From Natronobeatus ordinarius (lineage in GTDB: Archaea > Halobacteriota > Halobacteria > Halobacteriales > Natrialbaceae), in contig NZ_CP101456.1 of the NCBI RefSeq assembly GCF_024362485.1, positions 992,001 to 1,056,000 of the forward strand: DNA of 64,000 nt, in the 5' to 3' direction. Below the pieces are notes generated by a model. It was not told the origin of the DNA, searched no databases, and was given only the letters and a program-made list of their open reading frames with translations. The translations under genes and the position numbers were made by a program. Positions 53,731 to 62,489 of this stretch are shown here, piece by piece; the stretch's first letter is position 1, and every line of letters starts with the position of its first letter.

Positions 53731-54567
53731 TTACCGGCCGAGCACTGCTCGCAGTGCGAACCGTACATTCTCCTTTCGTTCCATCACCCGTCGGTAAAAG
53801 TACGACTTCCACCGGCTCCCGTATGGGAGGTACTGCCAGACCTCGTACTCCTCTGCGAGCTCGTACTGTGCGTCTTCGCGAACGCCCATGAGCATCTGGA
53901 TCTCGAACGGCGTTCCGTGGGTCTCGTACAACCCGATCGCGTGGTCGATCATCTCGGGATCGTGGCTCGCGACTGCGATCCCGTCGTCGTACCGTTCGAA
54001 GGCGTACGCGAGCAGCGCCCGGTACTCCCGATCGACGACCGCCTTGTCCGTGTAGGCGACCTCGGCCGGCTCGTCGTAGGCTCCCTTCGTGAACCGCACC
54101 TTCCCGGGGACGGCTGCGAGACGCTCGACGTCTTCCCGGGTGCGTCGCAGGTTCGCCTGTACGCAGACGCCGACCCCGCCGCCGTGTTCGCGCGCCAGCG
54201 CCTCGTAGGCGTCGAGGGTCGCGTCCGTCGTCGTGTGATCTTCCATATCGATCCAGACGAAGACGTCGCGTTCGGCCCCGCGCTCGACGATTCCCGACAG
54301 CAGGTCGCGAAAGACGTCCTCGCCGAGGTCGAGGCCGAGCTGAGACGGCTTGACCGAGACGCAGGCCTCGAGCCCCGCGTCGGCGACGTCGTCGATCAGC
54401 TGGCGGTACGCCGCCGCGTCCGCCTCGGCGGTCTCGCGGTCGTCGTAGTGCTCGCCGAGCAGGTTGACGATCGCCTTCACGTCGCGGTCGTTCACGCGTC
54501 GAACGCGCTCGAGCGCGACCGCCGGAGACTCTCCCGCGACGAAGCGGTTCGCGATGGGCGGGATCAT
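53731..54567 (-). CDS. putA: Proline dehydrogenase
   Basis: 278 residues. FAD-dependent barrel that oxidises proline to pyrroline-5-carboxylate. Typical segments: MIPPIANRFVAGE, GLEACVSVKPSQLGLDLGE, VFVWIDMEDHTTTDATLDAY, GVCVQANLRRTREDVERLAA, RFTKGAYDEPAEVAYTDKAVVD, IAVASHDPEMIDHAI and EIQMLMGVREDAQYELAEEYEVWQYLPYGSRWKSYFYRR. It is the monofunctional short form; the P5C dehydrogenase partner is not adjacent. The ATG at 54567 is chosen over a TTG seven codons upstream. Confidence 0.93.
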   Translation of the reverse strand: MIPPIANRFVAGESPAVALERVRRVNDRDVKAIVNLLGEHYDDRETAEADAAAYRQLIDDVADAGLEACVSVKPSQLGLDLGEDVFRDLLSGIVERGAERDVFVWIDMEDHTTTDATLDAYEALAREHGGGVGVCVQANLRRTREDVERLAAVPGKVRFTKGAYDEPAEVAYTDKAVVDREYRALLAYAFERYDDGIAVASHDPEMIDHAIGLYETHGTPFEIQMLMGVREDAQYELAEEYEVWQYLPYGSRWKSYFYRRVMERKENVRFALRAVLGR

Positions 54568-54676
54568 ACGGAACAGTTCGCGCGCCAAATACTAGTTTGT
54601 TCGTGACGAGTTCCCGGAAGAACCGCGCCGGGACGAACCACCGGCCGTTAAGACAGGACAGCCCGTCGGACCCGAC

Positions 54677-55222
54677 ATGGCAGTACTCGAGACGATCGTC
54701 GTCGCGTTCTGGGCGATGTTGCCCGCCTACGTGCCGAACAACGCCGCGGTGCTCGCCGGCGGCGGCCGACCGATCGACGGCGGTCGGACCTGGGGTGGGA
54801 GACGGATTCTCGGCGACGGAAAGACCTGGCGTGGCACGGCCGTCGGAACGGCCGTCGGCGCCGCGCTGGCGCTCTTGCTCAACGCCATCGGGAGTGACGT
54901 CGGCTCGGCGCTCGGCGTTTCGTTACCGACGTTCCCGCCCGCGGTCGTCATCGCGCTTCCGTTCGGGGCGATGCTCGGCGACATCCTCGCATCGTTTCTC
55001 AAACGACGGACCGGACGCGAACGGGGTGCGGCGTTCCCGGGCGTCGACCAGCTAGACTTCGTCGTCGTCTCGCTCGCACTCGCGTTCCTCGTCGAACCCG
55101 GCTGGTTCCTCGAGACGTTCACCCTTCCCGTGCTCGCAGTCATCGTGATCATCACGCCGGTTCTCCACGTGACGACCAACGTCATCGCCTACAAACTCGG
55201 GCTGAAGAACGAACCCTGGTGA
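54677..55222 (+). CDS. carS: CDP-archaeol synthase
   Basis: 181 residues, five membrane helices. Makes CDP-archaeol from unsaturated archaetidic acid and CTP, the branch point of archaeal polar lipids. Key pieces: MLPAYVPNNAAVLAGGGRPIDGGRTWGGRRILGDGKTWRG and GAMLGDILASFLKRRTGRERGAAFPGVDQLDFV, with the metal-binding Asp in GD. It ends KLGLKNEPW. ATG at 54677. Confidence 0.95.
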   Translation: MAVLETIVVAFWAMLPAYVPNNAAVLAGGGRPIDGGRTWGGRRILGDGKTWRGTAVGTAVGAALALLLNAIGSDVGSALGVSLPTFPPAVVIALPFGAMLGDILASFLKRRTGRERGAAFPGVDQLDFVVVSLALAFLVEPGWFLETFTLPVLAVIVIITPVLHVTTNVIAYKLGLKNEPW

Positions 55223-55284
55223 GGGGCGCTCGCTCGTGTCGTCCTGTAGAAAGCTCTTTGCCATCGGCGCCTGCAGTACCAAAC

Positions 55285-55743
55285 ATGGACGACGACCCGG
55301 CGACCCGCGTCCGTGAGAACCTCACGGAGATCACGGCGACGCTCGTCACGGGACTCTGGCTCCTGTTGCTGTTCACGCCGGGAACCGGACAGCTGTGGCT
55401 CCCCGTCTTGCTCGTCGGCTACATCGTCGTCGTCCCGATCGTTGCCCTGCTGTTCGGCGACGAGGCGGATCGACGCGAGTGGTGGGAGTGGGAAGACGAG
55501 GAGTCAGAAGCCGTCGACTCGAGCGACGAGGCGTCCACCACTGTCCCTTCGTCGCCGAGCCAGTCGAACAACCGGAATGCCCTCGAGACCCTGCGCGATC
55601 GCTACGCCCGCGGCGAACTCACCGACGAGCAGTTCGAACACAAACTCGGGCGCTTACTCGAGACCGAGACGCTCGAGGACGTCGAGAAGTGGGCGCAGGA
55701 CGCCCGTGACGAGCGGGATCGGAACCTCGAGTACGAGAGCTGA
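55285..55743 (+). CDS. SHOCT-domain membrane protein, copy 1
   Basis: 152 residues. Two membrane helices (LVTGLWLLLLFTPG and WLPVLLVGYIVVVPIVALLFG), an acidic linker, then a SHOCT domain NALETLRDRYARGELTDEQFEHKLGRLLETETLEDVEKWAQDARDERDRNLEYES. SHOCT is a short alpha-hairpin involved in oligomerisation. Its last 54 residues are almost identical in DNA and protein to the second copy at 55951. Function unknown. Confidence 0.82.
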   Translation: MDDDPATRVRENLTEITATLVTGLWLLLLFTPGTGQLWLPVLLVGYIVVVPIVALLFGDEADRREWWEWEDEESEAVDSSDEASTTVPSSPSQSNNRNALETLRDRYARGELTDEQFEHKLGRLLETETLEDVEKWAQDARDERDRNLEYES

Positions 55744-55762
55744 CTCGCGGCTGTCGCGGATC
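55581..55762. repeat. Near-identical 182-base repeat, copy 1
   Basis: Encodes the C-terminal SHOCT part of the first gene and the first ~20 bases after its stop. Matches 56229-56410 with only a few differences, an offset of 648 bases. Identity past the stop codon points to recent duplication or gene conversion. Confidence 0.8.
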
Positions 55763-55920
55763 GTTCGTTGTTGGTGCGTTCGTGATCACCCCACTCGTTG
55801 CCCTGCTGTTTGGCGACGAAGAGGACCGAAGGGAGTGGCTGGACGACGATGAGTCAGAAGCAGGTAACTCGACCGACGAGTCGTCCGGAACGGTGTCCGG
55901 CGAGGATCGAAATGGACACC
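55762..55920 (+). pseudogene. Remnant of a third SHOCT-family gene
   Basis: The reading ITPLVALLFGDEEDRREWLDDDESEAGNSTDESSGTVSGED repeats residues ~50-85 of the first gene (VVPIVALLFGDEADRREWWEWEDEESEAVDSSDEASTTV). It lacks both the N-terminal helix and the SHOCT end. It is therefore a middle fragment of a former copy, left between two intact genes. Confidence 0.65.
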
Positions 55921-55950
55921 GTTTTTGTCGGTGGGTTGTGATTACCCGCC

Positions 55951-56391
55951 ATGGCACGACGGACGAACTGGTTCTTCCAGTCGCTGACGGCGATTGCCGC
56001 GGTCGCGACGCTCCCGCTGGGAATCCTCGCGGGGCTGTTCGTCGGTCTCACCGCCGCCCTCGCCGTCTTCGTCGTGGGGTGGCTCCTGCTGGTGCCGACC
56101 TTCGCGATCCTCTCGGGTGAGACGATGGCCGTCGGCACGGACCCCGATGAGGTCGAGCGATGGATGGACGTCGCCGAACGGGCGAAGGAACGAGGACGCA
56201 ACGGCAACGAGACGGCCGACGAGAACTCCCTCGAGACGCTGCGCGATCGCTACGCCCGTGGCGAACTCACCGACGAGCAGTTCGAACACAAACTCGAGCG
56301 CTTACTCGAGACCGAGACGCTCGAGGACGTCGAGAAGTGGGCGCAGGACGCCCGTGACGAGCGGGATCGGAACCTCGAGTACGAGAGCTGA
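55951..56391 (+). CDS. SHOCT-domain membrane protein, copy 2
   Basis: 146 residues. The N-terminal half differs from copy 1: MARRTNWFFQSLTAIAAVATLPLGILAGLFVGLTAALAVFVVGWLLLVPTFAILSGETMAVGTDPDEVERWMDVAERAKERG, two helices plus a helical linker. The C-terminal SHOCT part (LETLRDRYARGELTDEQFEHKLERLLETETLEDVEKWAQDARDERDRNLEYES) is nearly identical to copy 1. The different N-terminus with a shared C-terminus indicates homogenisation of the 3' ends. Confidence 0.82.
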   Translation: MARRTNWFFQSLTAIAAVATLPLGILAGLFVGLTAALAVFVVGWLLLVPTFAILSGETMAVGTDPDEVERWMDVAERAKERGRNGNETADENSLETLRDRYARGELTDEQFEHKLERLLETETLEDVEKWAQDARDERDRNLEYES

Positions 56392-56410
56392 CTCACGGCT
56401 GTCGCGGACG
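56229..56410. repeat. Near-identical 182-base repeat, copy 2
   Basis: Partner of 55581-55762. Covers the SHOCT part of the second gene, its stop, and the following ~20 bases. Confidence 0.8.
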
Positions 56411-56426
56411 ACTGGTCGGCCGCCGG

Positions 56427-57257
56427 CTACGACTCGAGTCGCGACCACTCGAGCCGACCGACGGCTGCGGGGGCGAGTAAGATGCCCACGACGATGGCCG
56501 CGTAGACGACGACGAACGCCGGCTCGAACCAGCCGACGATCGACTCGACGACGACGGCGACGGCGACGAACGCCAGGCCGCCGAGGGCGAGTATCGCACC
56601 CTCGAGTCGCGACCGAAGCGCGGGGAGCTCCTCGAGTCGACTCGAGACGGCCAGTCCGCCGAGGCCGCCGCCGAGGGCGATCAGCGCCTGGTCGGCGCCC
56701 CCGGTGACGACGATCGACGGAATCGCGAGGACGGCAGCGATGGCGAAGCCACGGCGTGGGTCGCCAGCGACGAGTCGTTCCAGGACGAGCAGAAAGGCGA
56801 CGCCGAGGGCGCCACCGACGAGCACGTCTCCGAGGTAGTGGACGCCGAGAACGACGCGCGAGAGGGCGATGAGCCCGATCAGCGTCGCGGCCCCGGCGAC
56901 CACCCTGAAATCGCGCGTGCGGTCGAACGCCGAGACGAGCCCACCGTAGACGAGGGCGGCGGCGAAGGCGTGTCCGCTCGGGAAGCCGTACTCGTCGCCG
57001 TCGAGCGGGATCAAGAAGAGTTCCTCGGGTGGTCGTGGCATCCCGAGAATCGCCTTCAGGCCGATCAGGAACGCCGCCCCGGCGAGCGTGTAGCTCACGA
57101 CGAGCGCCGTCTCGTGTCGGCGCGTGAGCCAGTAGTTCATCGCGAGCACGAACATCAGCGTCGTCGACGCGCCGAGTTCGGTCACGAACACCGCGACGTC
57201 GACGTACGCCTCGGGAAACGCCTCCCTGATCACTTCGCTCTCTCCCTCGAGTCGCAT
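56427..57257 (-). CDS. PAP2-superfamily membrane phosphatase (second paralogue)
   Basis: 276 residues. Catalytic motifs LKAILGMPRPPEE, FPSGHAFAAALVYGGL and LSRVVLGVHYLGDVLVG are complete. Several helices follow, with a four-helix C-terminal part like that of the paralogue at 16478. The start ATG at 57257 gives MRLEGESEVIREAFPEAYVDVAVFVTELGAS; the longer upstream frame is not coding. Lipid- or isoprenoid-phosphate hydrolysis at the membrane is the likely role. Confidence 0.88.
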   Translation of the reverse strand: MRLEGESEVIREAFPEAYVDVAVFVTELGASTTLMFVLAMNYWLTRRHETALVVSYTLAGAAFLIGLKAILGMPRPPEELFLIPLDGDEYGFPSGHAFAAALVYGGLVSAFDRTRDFRVVAGAATLIGLIALSRVVLGVHYLGDVLVGGALGVAFLLVLERLVAGDPRRGFAIAAVLAIPSIVVTGGADQALIALGGGLGGLAVSSRLEELPALRSRLEGAILALGGLAFVAVAVVVESIVGWFEPAFVVVYAAIVVGILLAPAAVGRLEWSRLES

Positions 57258-57367
57258 CTCGTCTTCACGTACTCGAGCGTGGGCCTCGCCAATAAACGGT
57301 TCCGGTTCGGTGGGTGAAAGAGAGGCGATGGGAGACGGATGGGCGAGGTGACAGTCCACCGCGGACG

Positions 57368-58162
57368 TCACGCCCGGCCGACGGTCACGTAGAACGGAAC
57401 GGTCTCGCGTCGGCAGTACTCCCCGTCGCGCATCTGCTCGACGACGTCCCGACCCATCGCGCGCCACTCACTGCGGAGGTCGTCGTAGCCCGCCGGCGAG
57501 AGGTCGCCCGCGAGCATCGTCTCCCGGTCGTCGGCCAGCCCCGATCCCGTCGCCTTCCGCCGGGCGGCGGCCAGCGCCGGGTCGTCGTACGGCGGTTCGA
57601 TCGTCCGCGTGTGGTCGTACCGCCTGGTCTCGAGTACCTCGAGGTCGGCCGCCTCGAACGTCTCGCTCGCGTCCGCCCCGAGGGAAACGTCCGTCTCGAT
57701 CCCCTCGAGGTAGGCCCGTCGGGCGCGGCGGGCGAGCCGGGCTTCGCTCGCCACGCTCGAGTCGATCGCCACCGCGGCGTTGTCGGGTTCGATCGCCGCG
57801 ACGAGGTCGCTCGAGACGCGGGCGAACTCCGAGACGGCCGCGACGGGGTCGGGGAGGTTGATCAGCAGCGCCTGGCAGACGACGAGGTCGACCGCGTCGT
57901 CGGGGAACGGCAGTCGCGTGGCGTCGCCTGCGACGACTGGCACGTGTTCGCGGGCAACCTCGAGCAAGCCGGGGTCGGCGTCACAGCCGATTACCTTGCC
58001 CGGTGACTCGGCGGCGAGCACGCGGCTCAGCTCGCCCGTGCCACAGCCGACGTCGAGGATTCGCTCGCGGTCGTCGAGCTCGAGCGGGACGAGCGCGTCG
58101 CGGGAGTCAGCCCACATGCCCTCGCGGGTCCGACGCAGGTAGTCGGCGGAAAACCGGCGCAC
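57368..58162 (-). CDS. Class I SAM-dependent methyltransferase
   Basis: 264 residues. SAM site ILDVGCGTGELSRVLAAE, acidic partner IGCDADPGLLEVA, VVAGDATRLPFPDDAVDLVVCQALLINLPDP. The N-terminus VRRFSADYLRRTREGMWADSRDALVPLEL is typical of a haloarchaeal group often annotated as SAM methyltransferases of unknown substrate. I use the GTG at 58162, since the 22 residues before it in the same frame lie in intergenic sequence. Divergent from the HhH-like gene. Confidence 0.88.
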   Translation of the reverse strand: MRRFSADYLRRTREGMWADSRDALVPLELDDRERILDVGCGTGELSRVLAAESPGKVIGCDADPGLLEVAREHVPVVAGDATRLPFPDDAVDLVVCQALLINLPDPVAAVSEFARVSSDLVAAIEPDNAAVAIDSSVASEARLARRARRAYLEGIETDVSLGADASETFEAADLEVLETRRYDHTRTIEPPYDDPALAAARRKATGSGLADDRETMLAGDLSPAGYDDLRSEWRAMGRDVVEQMRDGEYCRRETVPFYVTVGRA

Positions 58163-58374
58163 GGGGGCCGCTTTGGCCGGTGTGGGTAAAAGCGGGTCGA
58201 TTCGCTCGAGCGAACACGACGAGCACATGGTGTAGCGGTGACGAGGTCCGACGGCTCGATCCGGACGACAAACAGGCAGACACGGCTCGCACGAAACAGA
58301 TCGGATCGCCGGCCCTCGAGCAACCCTCGCCGGCGTCGCTCCCCAACCGGTCGGTACACCTATAGGTTTGCCGC

Positions 58375-59091
58375 GTGACTGGTCTCGACGTGCACACGAG
58401 CGCCGCCCAGGCCGTCCTCGACGGCTACGCGGACGGGATGCCGTACGAACGACTCGCGAGAGCGTTCCTCGAGTTCGATCGCGTCGCTGGCGACGACCCC
58501 GTGCTGTTGCTCGTCGAGGCGGCTGCGTCGACGACCGGCCAGGGCTACTTCACGGGCGTCCGAGCGACCGTCGAGCGATTTCGCGACGCGTTCGTCGATC
58601 CCGGTCGGGTGCGGACCTTCGCAGCCCTCGCCGCGCTCGATCCTCAGGACGACACCCTCGTCGAGGCCGTCGGCGCGCAGCGAAAGCGTCACGTGCTGTG
58701 TGCGGCCGCGACGGTCCTGGCCGATCGATCGGCGGGGGACGACCTCGAGGCGCTTCGCTCGTGGGCGGCCGCGGCGGACGTCTACCGGTACGACGAGGAC
58801 CCGATCGGCGCGATCTCGGGCGTCGGCCCGGCGACGTTCCAGTATCTTCGGCTGCTCGCCGGCGTCGACACCGTGAAGCCCGATCCGCAAGCAATCGCCC
58901 TCGTCGAGGCCGTCGCCGACGAGCTCGAGTCCTCGCCGCTCGACGCCTCGGAGCCGCTGCGGACGGTCGCCTCCTGTGAGTGGCTGGCGATCGAGACGAG
59001 CTACCGACGGATCGAACTCGACCAGCTGGCCTGGGTGACGTTCGCCGACGAGCGCGAACTCGAGGCGGCCGCCGCCGCGGGAATTCTGTGA
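58375..59091 (+). CDS. Uncharacterised helical protein with a helix-hairpin-helix
   Basis: 238 residues, nearly all helical. The segment DPIGAISGVGPATFQYLRLLAGVDTVKPDPQAIALVEAVADEL reads like the HhH-GPD hairpin of base-excision glycosylases (GxGxxTAxxLLL...PVDxxV). The catalytic Lys/Asp are not in their standard places (VDTVKPDPQ holds a Lys and Asp that might serve). The start is a GTG at 58375 (MTGLDVHTSAAQAVLDGYADG). It may be a DNA- or RNA-binding repair-like protein; assignment is weak. Confidence 0.65.
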   Translation: MTGLDVHTSAAQAVLDGYADGMPYERLARAFLEFDRVAGDDPVLLLVEAAASTTGQGYFTGVRATVERFRDAFVDPGRVRTFAALAALDPQDDTLVEAVGAQRKRHVLCAAATVLADRSAGDDLEALRSWAAAADVYRYDEDPIGAISGVGPATFQYLRLLAGVDTVKPDPQAIALVEAVADELESSPLDASEPLRTVASCEWLAIETSYRRIELDQLAWVTFADERELEAAAAAGIL

Positions 59092-59120
59092 GCTAAGCAG
59101 GGGCGACACGTCGGCGCCAG

Positions 59121-59846
59121 TCACTCGAGCCGTGCGTCCGTGATCTGAATCCGTCCGCGCGTCCCCTCCCACTTGGGCTCGTACTCGAGGGCGATCCGTC
59201 GGTCCATGTGCGGGCCGTCGACCACCAGCGTCTCGAACTCGCCGCCCTCGCCCAGGATGTGGACGCCGTAGCGCTCGTTGAGCGCCTCGAGCTCTTCGAG
59301 CGCCGCTTCGTCGATCGTCCGACCGAGCCAGGACTCGTCGAGGCCGCCCGCCGCCACCTGGACGATCACGATCTCGAAACCCGCGTCGAGCATCTGGTCG
59401 GCCAGCGTCCGTGGGTCCTCCCGCCACAGCGGCGCGAAGAGGTCACAGTCGAGCCGGTCGCACATCGCTTCGATGCGACTCGTCTGGTACTCACTCTCGA
59501 CGGCGCCCGCGGTGACGCCCGCGAGGCCGCCCTCGAGTTCGGCATCGAGGTCGCGCAGTGCGGCCTCGAGCGGCTCGAGCTCGGCGTCGCCCTGGGTTCC
59601 GGAATCGGCAGCCGCCTCGGCCTCGAAGTCGTCGGGTTCGACGTCGACGAGTGGGATGCCGACGCTCTCGGCGGCCAGCGTCGCCAGATCGGTCGCCGGT
59701 ACGTGGTACATGTAGGAGTCACCCGCCGGGTGGACGGTGACGAGCCGTCGCACGTCGAGGCCGCGCTCGAGCGCCCGGTAGAGCGCCCAGGAAGAGTCCT
59801 TGCCGCCCGAAAAGAGGCTCACCCACGCCCCGTCTGTTTCGCTCAT
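59121..59846 (-). CDS. dph6: Diphthine-ammonia ligase
   Basis: 241 residues. N-type ATP pyrophosphatase: PP-loop SLFSGGKDSSWALYRALERG at the N-terminus, then HPAGDSYMYHVPATDLATLAAESVGIPLVDVE, AVESEYQTSRIEAMCDRLDCDLFAPLWREDP and GEGGEFETLVVDGPHM. Dph6 amidates diphthine on elongation factor 2 as the last step of diphthamide synthesis. ATG at 59846. Other dph genes are not in the window. Confidence 0.92.
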   Translation of the reverse strand: MSETDGAWVSLFSGGKDSSWALYRALERGLDVRRLVTVHPAGDSYMYHVPATDLATLAAESVGIPLVDVEPDDFEAEAAADSGTQGDAELEPLEAALRDLDAELEGGLAGVTAGAVESEYQTSRIEAMCDRLDCDLFAPLWREDPRTLADQMLDAGFEIVIVQVAAGGLDESWLGRTIDEAALEELEALNERYGVHILGEGGEFETLVVDGPHMDRRIALEYEPKWEGTRGRIQITDARLE

Positions 59847-59900
59847 GGGGGTACGCTACGTCCGCTCGGGTAAAGGGATGGCGAGACCGGTCGACGGCGA

Positions 59901-61205
59901 TCAGCCGTCCGATTCCGCGTCGTCCTCGTTCGTGGCGGTCGATTCGGTGTCGGAGTGGGAGCCGCCGTCGGTGAGTTCTGGATCCGATCCAGGGCCACCG
60001 GCGTCCGACTCACTCGCAGTCGCCGGATTCGAGCCACCTCCGGCGTGTTCGCCCTCCGGCTCGGCGTCGGCGTCCGTCGACTCCTCGAGGTTGGCGCCGC
60101 CGAACGACGAGCCGATACGAACGCCCAGGAGGCTCACCACGAGGGCGGCGACGACGAAGATCGCGAGGCGCTGGCCGGCTTCGACGACGAAGCTGTCGAC
60201 CGAGAGCGCGCCGACGCCCATCGCGGGCACCTCGAGCGGGCCGAGGACGGTCGCCTGCTGGAGGAAGTAGCCGGAGAAGCCGCGGACGACGAGGCCGACC
60301 GCGAGGACGATAAAGGGCAGGTTGAGCAGGGAGCTACGCAGCGGTTCCTCGTCGATGATCTCGTCGAGCAGCCGGCCGGCGCTCGCCGTCAACGCGGCCA
60401 TCGCCAGCCAGGGGACGCTGTCGAAGGCAAAGCGCATCGCCGGGAGGAACACGCCCTGTGGGTCGTCGAGCGTCGAGACGCCGAGCGCGCCGGCGAACAG
60501 CCCCACGAGCGTCAGTCCAACGGCGACGACGTAGGTGACGACCGACACCTGGCCAGTGTACAGCGACTCCCGGGCGCGGCGAGCGAGCGCGGTCAGGATC
60601 TCGTCGACGCTGAACCCCTTGTAGAGCAGGAAGAGGCCGATGACGGTCGTGATCGCGGCCGCGCCCTCCGCCGTCCCGAACCGGATCGCGAGGATCGGGA
60701 ATGCGAGTAGCGTGAGCCCGATCGGAACGAGGATCGTCTGACGGAGCTCCTCGTCGGCGAGAAACTGCTTGAGCAGGTAGTACGTCGACTCGATGTCCCG
60801 GGCCTGGCGGACGACCACCCGGTCGACGGAGTCGACCCGGACGCGACTCTCGACGATCGGCACCAGCCGCTCGTCTTCCGCGCTGTCGATGACGACCACG
60901 GCGGAGTCGGGGTCGTACTCCGCGATGAGGTCGTCCAGCTGGCGTGCCACCGCGCGATCGGCGCTCACCATCGAGTCCCGGTCGCCCGAGACGACGGCGA
61001 CCACCGGCTCCTCGTCGTCGTCGCGCAGGCTCTGGGCGACCCGCAGGGTCTCGAGCAACGAGTTCACTCCCGAGTCCTCGGGATCGGCGAGCCCGACGTC
61101 GGTCACGAGCGCGCGAACTGCCTCCCAGCCGACGACGGGCGTCCGAAGGCCGGTCTTGCGGCCGACGTCGTCGTTCCGGTCGAGGCAGACGACCAGCGTT
61201 GTCAC
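59901..61205 (-). CDS. DUF373-family membrane protein
   Basis: 434 residues. A soluble N-terminal domain (TTLVVCLDRNDDVGRKTGLRTPVVGWEAVRALVTDVGLADPEDSGVNSLLETL...VAVVSGD) is followed by about seven membrane helices and a long acidic, Ser-rich tail. The N-terminal part resembles a Rossmann-like fold and is found in most Euryarchaeota. Function unknown. The start is a GTG at 61205 (MTTLVVCLDRND); the gene lies between dph6 and sppA, all on the same strand. Confidence 0.9.
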   Translation of the reverse strand: MTTLVVCLDRNDDVGRKTGLRTPVVGWEAVRALVTDVGLADPEDSGVNSLLETLRVAQSLRDDDEEPVVAVVSGDRDSMVSADRAVARQLDDLIAEYDPDSAVVVIDSAEDERLVPIVESRVRVDSVDRVVVRQARDIESTYYLLKQFLADEELRQTILVPIGLTLLAFPILAIRFGTAEGAAAITTVIGLFLLYKGFSVDEILTALARRARESLYTGQVSVVTYVVAVGLTLVGLFAGALGVSTLDDPQGVFLPAMRFAFDSVPWLAMAALTASAGRLLDEIIDEEPLRSSLLNLPFIVLAVGLVVRGFSGYFLQQATVLGPLEVPAMGVGALSVDSFVVEAGQRLAIFVVAALVVSLLGVRIGSSFGGANLEESTDADAEPEGEHAGGGSNPATASESDAGGPGSDPELTDGGSHSDTESTATNEDDAESDG

Positions 61206-61295
61206 GGTGTCCGATGCATTCCCTGTGACGATAAAACCACTTATCGTTCGACCCCGTGCGGTGGGCCGTCAGTCCGTCGGTTCGAGCATCCTGTG

Positions 61296-62300
61296 TCAGA
61301 TCCGCAGCCGAAACTCGCGGTCGTCCACGACGCCCGCCACGCCCGCGCCGAAGGCGTAGGCGACGCGCTGGGCGCCGCCACCCAGCCGTTGCATCAGCGG
61401 CCGCTCCGGTTCGAACTCCGTGACGGCTACCGTCTCGAGCTCGAGTCGATCCGCGAGCGCCTCCTCGACGTCCTCGCGGGTGCCCAGTTCGTCGACGAGA
61501 CCGAGGTCGTGGGCCGTCTCGCCGAGGTAGACTCGTGCCTCTGTGTCACGGATCTCGTCGGGCTCGAGCTCTCGGCCGTCGCTCACCCGGTCGACGAACG
61601 TCTCGTAGTACTCGTCGATCAGTCCCTGGAGATAGTCACGTTCGTCGTCGTTCATTTCCTTCAGCGGAGTGCCCGCGTCTTTGTACTCGCCGGCGGTAAA
61701 GCCCTCGTAGGAGAGGCCGACCTTCTCGGCGAGCTCCGTGGCGTTGACCCGCGAGCCGATGACGCCGATCGAGCCGACGATGCTCGCCTCGCGCGCCCAG
61801 AGTTCGTCACAGCCGCTGGCGATCCAGTAGCCGCCGCTGGCACAGACGTCGGTCGCGTACGCGATCGTTGGCCCCTCGAACCGCTCGGCGGCGAGTCTGA
61901 TGTCGTCGCTCGGGACGACCTCCCCGCCCGGCGTATTGAGCTTCAACAGGAGTGCCCGGACGTTGCCGTCGTCGTTCGCCCGGTCGATCTGCTCGACGAT
62001 GGCGTCCGCCGGTGTCGCCCGCGGACTCGAGGGGAGCGGGCCGCCGCCGCCATCGCGCGTGATCGGCCCCTGGACGGCGACCTCGGCGACGTCGTAGTTC
62101 GGAAAGAGCGACCGGGCGACGTTGCTCGCAACCCTGACCCCGAGGAGGACAGCCACGAGCGCGAACAGGATGCCGAGGAGGTCCGCGAGCGTTTCCGGAA
62201 CGACCACGAACAGAAAGATGCCGGCGGCGGCGAACGACACGGCGCCGACCACGACGACGACGAGCCGGCCGACCGTTCGACTACCCACCACCGGGGACAC
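61296..62300 (-). CDS. sppA: Signal peptide peptidase SppA (S49)
   Basis: 334 residues. Two hydrophobic segments near the N-terminus (VGRLVVVVVGAVSFAAAGIFLFVVV and LADLLGILFALVAVLLGVRV) anchor it. The S49 core shows LLLKLNTPGGEVVPSDDIRLAAERF, the Ser segment ATDVCASGGYWIASGCDELWAREASIVGSIGVIGSR, and KVGLSYEGFTAGEYKDAGTPLKEMNDDERDYLQGLIDEYYETFVDRVSDGR. It cleaves leftover signal peptides in the membrane. The start is a GTG at 62300; the ATG ten bases upstream is out of frame. Confidence 0.92.
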   Translation of the reverse strand: MSPVVGSRTVGRLVVVVVGAVSFAAAGIFLFVVVPETLADLLGILFALVAVLLGVRVASNVARSLFPNYDVAEVAVQGPITRDGGGGPLPSSPRATPADAIVEQIDRANDDGNVRALLLKLNTPGGEVVPSDDIRLAAERFEGPTIAYATDVCASGGYWIASGCDELWAREASIVGSIGVIGSRVNATELAEKVGLSYEGFTAGEYKDAGTPLKEMNDDERDYLQGLIDEYYETFVDRVSDGRELEPDEIRDTEARVYLGETAHDLGLVDELGTREDVEEALADRLELETVAVTEFEPERPLMQRLGGGAQRVAYAFGAGVAGVVDDREFRLRI

Positions 62301-62418
62301 CTCGATTCATACCCCACTCTGGGGCTGCTGGACTGTTAAGCGTTGACGTCGACGGAGTCGAGTGGTCTTGATCGAGCGCAGTGCGTACGCACCGATCGCG
62401 AGCCGTCGCGTGAGCAGC

Positions 62419-62453
62419 GTGGCGCGGCTCGTCGCAGTGGCGCGGCTCGTCGC
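62419..62453. repeat. Tandem 18-base repeat
   Basis: gtggcgcggctcgtcgc occurs at 62419-62435 and again at 62437-62453. It lies between the coiled-coil gene's terminator and sppA. Probably a slippage product; no function seen. Confidence 0.7.
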
Positions 62454-62454
62454 G

Positions 62455-62464
62455 AAAAAAAAAA
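62455..62464 (-). terminator. Poly-T terminator of the coiled-coil gene
   Basis: Ten consecutive A on the plus strand, so ten T on the minus strand, beginning about 25 bases after the stop of the coiled-coil gene. A pure U-run is how archaeal RNA polymerase normally stops. It is the longest homopolymer I noticed in the window. Confidence 0.75.
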
Positions 62465-62489
62465 CCGAGTGAGAAAGACCTCGAGAAAG

